Source of the DNA: GCA-002779465 sp964596535
GTDB lineage: Bacteria > Desulfobacterota > Desulfobacteria > Desulfobacterales > UBA2156
NCBI GenBank assembly: GCA_964596535.1
Contig: CAZQUR010000108.1
Coordinates: 1-8,490 of the forward strand
DNA: 8,490 nt
Reading direction: 5' to 3'
Shown: in pieces, positions 1 through 8,466 of the stretch
Layout: each line of letters opens with the position of its first letter
Numbering within the stretch: position 1 is the first letter of the stretch
The notes under the pieces: model-generated
The model's database searches: none
What the model was told of the DNA's origin: nothing
Seen by the model: the letters and a program-made list of their open reading frames with translations, nothing else
Made by a program: the position numbers and the translations under genes

Positions 1-115
1 AACGCGAAATTGCGATTGGGTGCATTTCACTCATTTTTTTGGGGCGGATCTGAATAAATGGTATTGTCTGCCGGATCGTATCCATGATAACGTATCAGTA
101 AGACGGCATGACGGT

Positions 116-132
116 TCAATTCATCGAATTGA
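116..132. repeat. Inverted repeat upstream of the exported coiled-coil gene
   Basis: The sequence TCAATTCatcGAATTGA is a perfect 7-bp inverted repeat with a 3-base centre. It ends two bases before CATAAT (135-140), which matches the -10 consensus at five of six positions, although no good -35 sits at the right distance. This makes it a plausible operator or activator site over the promoter of the gene that starts at 178. The regulatory role is inference; the repeat itself is seen directly. Confidence 0.35.
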
Positions 133-177
133 GGCATAATAATCTCACCGTAAAAGAGAAACAGGAGAAAAGAACTC

Positions 178-654
178 ATGACCCCACACACCATTTTATT
201 CCACAGGCGCTTAATTCTCATCGCTTGCGCCGCCATCGGCTTTCTCGTCTTCGGCGGCCCGGCTTTGGCCGGATCCTCGGATTCTCAAGAGCCTTCGGGA
301 AGCAAGGTGAAAAAGGAGCTTTCCGAAACGCTTCAAGCCATTAAAGGATTCGCCGCGGAACAGCGGGAGGAAGCCGTCAAGCAGGCCAAGATCGCCCTGG
401 AGGAGATGGACGCCGCCATGGAGCGTCTCGAAAAACGCATCGATCAAAACTGGGAAAAGATGGATCAAACCGCCCGGAAAAAGGCCAGGGAAACCCTGAC
501 CGCACTTAAGAAAAAACGCAACGAACTCGCCGAATGGTACGGGGGGATGAAGCATTCCTCGGCAAACGCCTGGGAACGTGTGAAAGGGGGACTGCTGGAA
601 AGCTACCAGACGCTCAAGGAATCTTTTCAGGAAGCGGAAAAGGAATTCGAATAG
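178..654 (+). CDS. Exported coiled-coil protein, function unknown (resembles sll1863-type stress proteins)
   Basis: This 158-residue protein starts at an ATG preceded by AGGAG at 163-167. Residues 1-11 form a basic n-region (ending HRR) and 12-28 a hydrophobic core. Residues 29-31 (ALA before GSS) give a typical signal peptidase I site, so the mature protein is probably periplasmic. L14-I15-A16-C17 also fits a lipobox, but the hydrophobic stretch before it is too short to make a lipoprotein likely. The mature part, about residues 43-158, is almost entirely charged amphipathic helix rich in E, K, A and Q with no cysteine, so an extended coiled coil or apolipoprotein-like bundle is expected. 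The C-terminal pattern (AWERVKGGL, SYQTLKESF, EAEKEF) recalls the repeated AW..LK..F helices of sll1863-type stress proteins; that likeness is from memory and modest. It stands alone, convergent with the PurF-like gene, with only 7 bases between the stop codons. Confidence 0.8.
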   Translation: MTPHTILFHRRLILIACAAIGFLVFGGPALAGSSDSQEPSGSKVKKELSETLQAIKGFAAEQREEAVKQAKIALEEMDAAMERLEKRIDQNWEKMDQTARKKARETLTALKKKRNELAEWYGGMKHSSANAWERVKGGLLESYQTLKESFQEAEKEFE

Positions 655-656
655 CG

Positions 657-670
657 ACCTTTTAAAAGGT
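657..670. repeat. 14-bp perfect palindrome over the convergent stop codons
   Basis: ACCTTTTAAAAGGT is self-complementary. It begins three bases after the stop of the exported coiled-coil gene and contains the stop codon (662-664, minus strand) of the PurF-like gene. With no loop bases it would make a poor intrinsic terminator, but it is the only symmetric element at this convergent junction. It could form a weak bidirectional stop or arise by chance. Confidence 0.3.
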
Positions 671-2065
671 ACTGGACCCGTCCCAGCAGTGGGTGCATAG
701 TTTTTCCTTGGGAAGCCCGATGGCGGTCACCAGGTCTTCCAGGCGCTGGTACTGGAGGGTGGTCAGGTGAAGCCGCTGCCGGATCTTTTCGATCATGGCC
801 AGATTCTTTTCCGTGCCTGCCCGGGCATATGCGGCCATGTCCGTCTCCTTTCCCCCTTCCAGTTCGTGAATCGCCTTTCTCCCGGCCAAATCCAGGGAGG
901 ACTGGGACCGGGAAAAATTCAAGAAATCACAGGGGAAGATAAGCGTGGGGCATGCCGGGCGCATGTGGACTTCCCTGGCCCCGTATTCGAACAGGACCTG
1001 GATATTGTCCTTGAGCTGGGTGCCCCGCACGATGGAATCCTCGCAGAAAAGAAGGCGGCGCCCCTCGATGATTTTCCTCACTGGGATGAGCTTCATCCGG
1101 GCCACCAGGTCCCGTAGAGCCTGGTTTTGGGGCATGAAGCTCCGGGGCCACGTGGGGGTGTATTTGACAAAAGGCCGCTGGTAGGAAATCTTTCGTTCCA
1201 CGGCATATCCCAGGGCGTGTCCGATGCCGGAATCCGGGATCCCGGCGACGGAATCCACCGCGACGCTGTCTCTTTTGGCCAGGGCCGCCCCGCAGTTGTA
1301 CCGGACCCGTTCCACATTGATCCCCTCATACTCGGAGGCCGGGTATCCGTAATACACCCATAAAAAGGCGCAGATCTGCATCTTGGGCCCCGCCGGCACC
1401 CGTGTTTCCCATCCTTCCGGATCGAGGAAGACGATTTCTCCGGGTCCGATGAACTTCTCGATGCTATACTCCAGATTGGGAAACGCACAGGTTTCCGAGC
1501 AGACGGCGACACTCCCTTTTTTTCGACCGATAATCAGCGGCGTGCGCCCGAGTTTGTCCCGGGCGGCATAGATCCCCTTGTCGGTGAGCAGGAGAAGGGA
1601 ACAGGACCCCTTGATGACGGACTGGGCATGAACAATCCCGTCTTCAAAGGAATCCTTTTCACAGATGAGCATGGCCACCGCCTCGGTGGGGCTCGTCTCG
1701 CTTCCGGCATTTTCGGAAAAATACCGGCGTTTGCCGAAGGCCTGCCTTACCAGGTCCTCGATGTTGTTGATCCGGCTCACGGTGACGATGCCGAAGGTTC
1801 CCAAATGGGACCGGATGATCAGGGGCTGCGGGTCCGTGTCACTGATGACGCCGATTCCCCGGTTTCCCTTGAAGTCCTTTAGTTCGGATTCGAACTTGGA
1901 CCGGAAATAGTTGCTTTCGATATTGTGGATGGAACGCTGGATGCCTTTTCCGTTTCGCACCGCCATTCCCCCCCGCCGCGTTCCCAGGTGGGAATGGTAG
2001 TCGGTCCCGTAAAACAGATCATTGACGCAGTCTGCCGTGGAAACCACTCCGAACATGCCGCCCAT
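662..2065 (-). CDS. PurF-family amidophosphoribosyltransferase-like protein with degenerate glutaminase site
   Basis: This 467-residue protein belongs to the family that makes 5-phosphoribosylamine from PRPP, the first step of purine synthesis. The C-terminal phosphoribosyltransferase half looks intact: PDSG at 277-280, RSFMPQ at 308-313, and the PRPP loop CEDSIVRGT at 341-349, with E342 where D is usual. C232, C379, C457 and C460 match the four cluster ligands of Bacillus-type PurF. The N-terminal half keeps the fold landmarks RDKLGRTPL (169-177) and SET (190-192). However, the invariant mature N-terminus Cys-Gly is Met-Gly-Gly-Met-Phe-Gly. The HxRYST, HNGN and SDTE segments read as GVISDT, VSRINN and SPTE, so glutamine hydrolysis is not expected. 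ATG at 2065 has GGAG 11 bases upstream; the alternative start at M4 also lacks cysteine. It is 18 bases after carB and cotranscribed with it. It could be an ammonia-dependent enzyme, work with a separate glutaminase, or be regulatory. Confidence 0.9.
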   Translation of the reverse strand: MGGMFGVVSTADCVNDLFYGTDYHSHLGTRRGGMAVRNGKGIQRSIHNIESNYFRSKFESELKDFKGNRGIGVISDTDPQPLIIRSHLGTFGIVTVSRINNIEDLVRQAFGKRRYFSENAGSETSPTEAVAMLICEKDSFEDGIVHAQSVIKGSCSLLLLTDKGIYAARDKLGRTPLIIGRKKGSVAVCSETCAFPNLEYSIEKFIGPGEIVFLDPEGWETRVPAGPKMQICAFLWVYYGYPASEYEGINVERVRYNCGAALAKRDSVAVDSVAGIPDSGIGHALGYAVERKISYQRPFVKYTPTWPRSFMPQNQALRDLVARMKLIPVRKIIEGRRLLFCEDSIVRGTQLKDNIQVLFEYGAREVHMRPACPTLIFPCDFLNFSRSQSSLDLAGRKAIHELEGGKETDMAAYARAGTEKNLAMIEKIRQRLHLTTLQYQRLEDLVTAIGLPKEKLCTHCWDGSSTF

Positions 2066-2083
2066 GGCAAATGTTACTCCTTT

Positions 2084-5287
<3,204 letters not shown>

Positions 5288-5436
5288 CTTCTTCTCCTGT
5301 TCGGCGAATATAAAGGCACGGATGGATTTTGTATAAGTTGAATTTTGCTTGGTAATTTAATCCCAACTGAAAATCAAGCCCCAATATCCGGTTCTGACTT
5401 TCCAGCGGTGTTTGGCAGCCGAATCGATTTTCCGCA

Positions 5437-5465
5437 TTGACTTTTTCCCGGGACCGATCCATTCT
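5437..5465 (+). promoter_or_regulatory. Possible promoter for the DUF4126/RdhA-like pair
   Basis: TTGACT at 5437-5442 matches the -35 consensus at five of six positions. Seventeen bases later, CATTCT (5460-5465) is a poor -10. It lies in the correct orientation in the divergent region and would start transcription just inside the leader hairpin. The -10 is weak, so this is tentative. Confidence 0.25.
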
Positions 5466-5495
5466 TTTTTCACGCTTTTCAGAAAAGGATGGATC
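5456..5495 (+). promoter_or_regulatory. 15-bp hairpin in the leader of the DUF4126 gene
   Basis: Bases 5456-5470 (GATCCATTCTTTTTT) pair with 5481-5495 (AGAAAAGGATGGATC). This gives 13 Watson-Crick pairs and two G-T wobbles around a 10-base loop. It ends 22 bases before the AAGGAG ribosome site at 5518-5523. No upstream gene reads rightward into it, so it is unlikely to terminate a preceding operon. A leader structure affecting expression or RNA stability, or a protein-binding inverted repeat, is more likely. No known riboswitch class was recognised. Confidence 0.45.
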
Positions 5496-5534
5496 CGCTG
5501 TGGGACGCCCGATGAAAAAGGAGTGCCTCTGAAC

Positions 5535-6188
5535 ATGGAACAACTCAACCAGATCGCCGGGGTCATCGCCCTGAGCATGGGAGCGGCATGGGCCAGCGGC
5601 ATCAATCTGTACGCCGCGGTTTTGGTCCTGGGTTTTTTGGGTGTTACCGGCAACATCCTGCTTCCCCCGGACCTGGTCATTCTCACCCATCCCCTCGTGA
5701 TGGGTGCGGCCGGCGTCATGTACCTGGTGGAATTTTTCGCCGACAAGGTGCCCGGAATCGATTCGGCCTGGGACGGGATCCACACTTTCATCCGGATCCC
5801 GGCCGGGGCGCTCCTTGCCGCCGGCGCCGTAGGGGAGGTGAATCCTGTTTTGGCCCTGGCGGCGGCCATCCTGGGGGGCGGTCTCGCCGTGACCAGCCAT
5901 GCCGCCAAGGCCGGATCCCGGGTCATGATCAACACCTCCCCGGAACCGGTCACCAACTGGCTGGCTTCCATCGGGGAAGACGTGGGCGTGGTTTTGGGTT
6001 TGTGGACCGCTCTCAATCATCCCTGGATCTTCATTCTTCTGCTGTGTGCTTTCATCCTTTTTTTGGTGTGGGCGTTGCCCCGGCTCTGGAAGGGGAGCAA
6101 AAAGATATTTTCCGCCGTGGGTCGCCTCTTTAAGACCGGGAACCCCCCCACCGCAAATTCCTCCACATCCGAAACCCCTCGGTTTTAA
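5535..6188 (+). CDS. DUF4126 family multi-pass membrane protein
   Basis: This 217-residue integral membrane protein has no assigned function. It is recognised as DUF4126 by SGINLY near residues 22-27, VEFFADKVPGIDSAWDGIHTF around 69-90, the IRIPAGALLAAG helix that follows, and HAAKAGSR with NTSPEPVTNW around 121-139. Hydrophobic segments lie at about 8-37, 50-72, 90-118 and 152-187, with a basic C-terminal tail (RLWKGSKKIF, then a Ser/Thr/Pro end) that is probably cytoplasmic. The ATG at 5535 was chosen because AAGGAG (5518-5523) lies 11 bases upstream. The frame is open back to 5412, but that extension has no ribosome site, is not DUF4126-like and covers the leader hairpin. The RdhA-like gene follows after 42 bases on the same strand without an obvious terminator, so the two are probably cotranscribed. 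A role in membrane integration, transport or electron transfer with that partner is only a guess. Confidence 0.88.
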   Translation: MEQLNQIAGVIALSMGAAWASGINLYAAVLVLGFLGVTGNILLPPDLVILTHPLVMGAAGVMYLVEFFADKVPGIDSAWDGIHTFIRIPAGALLAAGAVGEVNPVLALAAAILGGGLAVTSHAAKAGSRVMINTSPEPVTNWLASIGEDVGVVLGLWTALNHPWIFILLLCAFILFLVWALPRLWKGSKKIFSAVGRLFKTGNPPTANSSTSETPRF

Positions 6189-6230
6189 TGGGATCGCGGT
6201 GCCTTTGTCTTCCACCCGGAGCCGGCTGAT

Positions 6231-7640
6231 ATGGTCCCATTCGTCCTTATCTCCGTGAGTCTTGCGGGTGGCGCGGCCGGGCTCCTTTTTGCCCTTGAAT
6301 CGTTCCGGGAAAAAGAGCGTCGGGCCCCTTGGGCCGGTCTGTCGACTGCCATGCTCTTTTTTCTGGCCGGAATGCTCTCCTGGGGCTTTCCGGCGCTTCG
6401 GTGGGGCATTTTTTTCATTTACGGACTTGGGATTCTATTTTTGGCGGTCCTTTTCATCCCTGCATCCTCCCGTTCAAAAGCGCCGGCGGGGACCGCACGA
6501 TGCAGGGTGGGCGCAATCCATCGATTTGATGAACGGGATATCGTCTTTGCCCGAAACCGATCCCTTCCCCCCGGTTCAGATCCCTACCGCTTGTACTACT
6601 CCAAGTACCCGGAAAGAGAATCCCGCGATGCCCTGCGCCGCAGCAAGGGGGGTCCGGTAGGAAGCATCGGTCTTATCGACAAGGGATTCCGTCCCAATGT
6701 GGCCATGATCGAAGCATGTTTTGAGATGCCGGTCATTTTCGGGCCGCATGCCGTGAAGCCCCGTGACGGAAAACGGGGTCCGGAAAACCTGGACCCGGTT
6801 CACGCCGCCGCCCGCATCAAAGGGTTTGCGGTCCACTTGGGAGCCGGCCTTGCGGGCATCTGCCGGGTAAATCCGGAATGGGCCTATTCCCATCGGGGGG
6901 AAATCTTTTTTGACAATTGGAAGGATTGGGGAAAACCCATTTCCGAGCCGCTCCCCTTCGCCGTGGTCATCGCCGTTGAAATGGACCGTGAACTGGTGGG
7001 CGCCGCACCGCACACGCCGACCCTTTTGGAAAGCGCCAAAAATTACGCCAAGGGGGCATATATCACCACCATCCTGGCCCGGTGGTTTTCCGGAATGGGC
7101 TTTTCTGCGGCGGCCCAGCACAGCCGGCACTACGATCTCAATCTGGTGCCGCTGGCCATCGACGCCGGCCTGGGGGAATTGGGTCGTATGGGCTTTCTGA
7201 TTACGGATCGCTTCGGGCCCCGGGTCCGCCTTTTTGCCGTGACCACCGACATGCCCCTGGCTCCGGATGCGCCCGCGGATTTGGGCGTGGATGGGTTTTG
7301 CCGGCATTGCCTGAAATGCGCCGGTGCCTGTCCTTCCCGGGCGATTCCGGCCGGAGAAAAGGAGATCGTCAACGGCATTGAAAAATGGCGGATCGATCCC
7401 GAAAGGTGTTTCGATTTCTGGGCCAAGGTGGGCACCGACTGCTCCATTTGTATGGGGATCTGCCCCTTCAGCCGCCCGCACCGGGGATTCCACAGGCTCG
7501 CCCGCCGCATGATCCGGCACTCACGGGTCGTCCGGGCAACCTTTCCTGCCCTGGACAACGGGATCTACGGAAAACGGTGGCACCCTCGGGGAGTCCCTGC
7601 ATGGGTCGACTCCCGGGACCAAACCCTCCGATCCGGTTGA
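6231..7640 (+). CDS. Reductive-dehalogenase-like corrinoid/iron-sulfur protein with RdhB-like N-terminal membrane domain
   Basis: This 469-residue protein starts at an ATG with GGAG nine bases upstream. Three membrane helices come first (about 2-22, 35-53, 58-77). The loop after helix 1 reads EKERRAPWAG (27-36), resembling the ExE...A...G signature I recall from RdhB anchor proteins. From residue 90 it follows the RdhA catalytic pattern: RFDERDIVFAR (98-108), GICRVNPEWAYSH, VEMDRELV, SAKNYAKGAYITT, PLAIDAGLGELGRMGFLI and FGPRVRLF. Two ferredoxin-type clusters follow: C357-x2-C360-x2-C363-x3-C367-P, and C393 with C404-x2-C407-x3-C411-P. RdhA proteins use cobamide and two 4Fe-4S clusters for reductive cleavage, classically of carbon-halogen bonds. 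There is no Tat RR signal. Positive charges in loop 1 and after helix 3 predict a cytoplasmic catalytic domain. No separate rdhB, rdhC or rdhK is present here. The substrate may not be an organohalide; an epoxyqueuosine-reductase-like relative is less likely given the length and FDERD motif. Confidence 0.85.
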   Translation: MVPFVLISVSLAGGAAGLLFALESFREKERRAPWAGLSTAMLFFLAGMLSWGFPALRWGIFFIYGLGILFLAVLFIPASSRSKAPAGTARCRVGAIHRFDERDIVFARNRSLPPGSDPYRLYYSKYPERESRDALRRSKGGPVGSIGLIDKGFRPNVAMIEACFEMPVIFGPHAVKPRDGKRGPENLDPVHAAARIKGFAVHLGAGLAGICRVNPEWAYSHRGEIFFDNWKDWGKPISEPLPFAVVIAVEMDRELVGAAPHTPTLLESAKNYAKGAYITTILARWFSGMGFSAAAQHSRHYDLNLVPLAIDAGLGELGRMGFLITDRFGPRVRLFAVTTDMPLAPDAPADLGVDGFCRHCLKCAGACPSRAIPAGEKEIVNGIEKWRIDPERCFDFWAKVGTDCSICMGICPFSRPHRGFHRLARRMIRHSRVVRATFPALDNGIYGKRWHPRGVPAWVDSRDQTLRSG

Positions 7641-7741
7641 TCTTTCTCTTTTTTTCTCATCCCCCGTTAACCGGAACGATTTCCGCAAGCCCCGCCTTTT
7701 ACGATTCCATCCCTTTTATTCCCGGGAATTATGTTTTATTA

Positions 7742-7755
7742 TGAACATATGATCA
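7742..7755. promoter_or_regulatory. Upstream operator of the DUF134 gene
   Basis: TGAACATATGATCA differs at one base from the perfect palindrome TGAACATATGTTCA. It lies upstream of the -35 hexamer, at roughly -54 relative to the predicted start. With the second operator it forms a perfect 13-bp inverted repeat (7739-7751 against 7798-7810). The binder is unknown; autoregulation by the DUF134 protein is the simplest inference. Confidence 0.6.
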
Positions 7756-7764
7756 AAAATATGC

Positions 7765-7794
7765 TTGACAAATCTTTTTGTTCATTTAGATTAT
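7765..7794 (+). promoter_or_regulatory. Promoter of the DUF134 gene
   Basis: A perfect -35 hexamer TTGACA (7765-7770) is followed by candidate -10 hexamers: GATTAT at 7789-7794 (18-base spacer) or TAGATT at 7787-7792 (16-base spacer). The region is far more AT-rich than its surroundings. Transcription would begin near 7800-7803, inside the downstream operator and just before the ribosome site at 7809-7816. Confidence 0.65.
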
Positions 7795-7807
7795 AAACAT
7801 ATGTTCA
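7794..7807. promoter_or_regulatory. Downstream operator of the DUF134 gene
   Basis: TAAACATATGTTCA also differs at one base from TGAACATATGTTCA and contains the perfect palindrome AACATATGTT. It overlaps the end of the -10 region and the expected transcription start, so occupancy should block RNA polymerase. Its centre is 52 bp from that of the upstream operator. A further half-site, TGTTCA at 7779-7784, lies between them. Confidence 0.6.
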
Positions 7808-7823
7808 TAAAAGGAGCGTCGCA

Positions 7824-8171
7824 TTGCCAAGACCCAGAAAATGTCGTCGCGTGGCTTCTTCGCCGGATGTGCGTTTTTTCAAGCCCCAGGGTGTGCCGCT
7901 GTCCACACTGAAAGGGGTTGTCCTCCCGGTGGAAGGGCTCGAGGCCCTGCGGCTCGCGGACGCCGAGTCTTTCGATCATGAAACGGCCGCCCTTCGGATG
8001 GGAATCTCCCGCCCGACGTTTTCCCGGATCCTGGCAGAAGCGAGACGCCTGGTGGCCCGGGCACTGGTAAACGGATGGGCCATTCGCATCGAAGGCGGCG
8101 ATTATCGCATCGATCCGGACGGTGAGTCGGCAAGCGCCGTGCGTCCCGGGCGTCGAGGCACTCCGCTTTGA
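7824..8171 (+). CDS. DUF134 (UPF0251) family DNA-binding protein
   Basis: This 115-residue protein begins at TTG with AAAAGGAG (7809-7816) seven bases upstream; that start gives the family's characteristic N-terminus MPRPRKCRRV. Residues 21-50 hold the conserved segment with PLSTLKGVVLPVEGLEALRLAD. Residues 51-78 (ETAALRMGISRPTFSRILAEAR) form a helix-turn-helix like sigma region 4, followed by the family's ALVNGWAIRIEGG ending; the last ~20 residues look unstructured. DUF134 proteins are presumed transcriptional regulators, often found next to small Gly-rich proteins and NifX/NifB-type metal-cofactor genes. Both fit here: twin operators flank its own promoter, and a small Gly-rich gene follows after 52 bases. 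What it senses is unknown; C7 is the only cysteine, so a metal or redox signal would need other ligands or dimer contacts. Confidence 0.93.
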   Translation: MPRPRKCRRVASSPDVRFFKPQGVPLSTLKGVVLPVEGLEALRLADAESFDHETAALRMGISRPTFSRILAEARRLVARALVNGWAIRIEGGDYRIDPDGESASAVRPGRRGTPL

Positions 8172-8223
8172 ACTCAAAAACAAAGCACTTTTAATTCACT
8201 CCAAAAGGAAAGGGGGTAAGCGC

Positions 8224-8415
8224 ATGCCCAGAGGCGACGGAACAGGACCCGAAGGAAAAGGACGGCCGGGAAAAGGATCCTGCCGGAAGGACGGATCCGG
8301 ATCCGGTGGTGGAAAAGGACAAGGATGCAAACGCGGGAAGGGCCGGCAGGGCGGACAATCTCAAAAATCCCGCACAGACCGAAACACCGATTCCGACTCA
8401 TCGATATCCAGTTGA
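8224..8415 (+). CDS. Small Gly/Lys-rich protein of the MPRGDGTGP type (DUF5320-like)
   Basis: This 63-residue basic protein begins at an ATG with AGGGGG seven bases upstream (8211-8216). The frame is open back to 8122, but the N-terminus MPRGDGTGPEGKG matches the usual start of small Gly-rich proteins encoded next to DUF134 and NifX-like genes, so this start is preferred. Composition is dominated by G, K, R, S and D with no hydrophobic core, and GKG recurs. C20 and C35 are the only cysteines. Most relatives I recall carry Met-rich GPMTGRG repeats; here they are replaced by Lys/Arg-rich ones, with a polar tail (TDRNTDSDSS). It is probably cotranscribed with the DUF134 gene. A metal-binding or cofactor-carrier role is guessed from neighbours in other genomes, not shown here. 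Confidence 0.75.
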   Translation: MPRGDGTGPEGKGRPGKGSCRKDGSGSGGGKGQGCKRGKGRQGGQSQKSRTDRNTDSDSSISS

Positions 8416-8429
8416 TTATTAGCGTTGCA

Positions 8430-8447
8430 CCCCGTCTTTGGGCGGGG
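8430..8447 (+). terminator. Possible weak terminator after the DUF134 pair
   Basis: CCCCG (8430-8434) can pair with CGGGG (8443-8447) across an 8-base loop, 14 bases after the stop codon of the small protein, followed by ATTTAT. The stem is GC-rich but short and the U-tract is poor, so it may act weakly or not at all. Confidence 0.35.
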
Positions 8448-8466
8448 ATTTATCCGAAAGTAACTC

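Noticed and set aside
27..236. A 69-codon minus-strand frame with a hydrophobic stretch at the left edge
   Set aside because: It overlaps the promoter region and signal-peptide codons of the gene at 178, and resembles no known family.
5412..5534. An N-terminal extension of the DUF4126 protein by 41 codons
   Set aside because: There is no ribosome site before 5412, the extension is not DUF4126-like, and it would translate the leader hairpin. The start at 5535 has a good AAGGAG.
6231..6330. A Tat signal peptide at the start of the RdhA-like protein
   Set aside because: The first 78 residues form three hydrophobic helices. No RRxFLK-type motif precedes the first helix, and no signal peptidase site was seen.
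6576..7520. A 314-codon open frame on the minus strand opposite the RdhA-like gene
   Set aside because: It is a shadow of a well-conserved protein with both cluster motifs on the + strand; no ribosome site or recognisable domain.
7718..7729. ATTCCCGGGAAT palindrome downstream of the RdhA-like gene as a terminator
   Set aside because: It has no loop bases and is nearly 80 bases after the stop, with only a broken T-run behind it. No clear terminator was found between 7641 and 7738; the T-rich run at 7644-7658 lacks a real stem.
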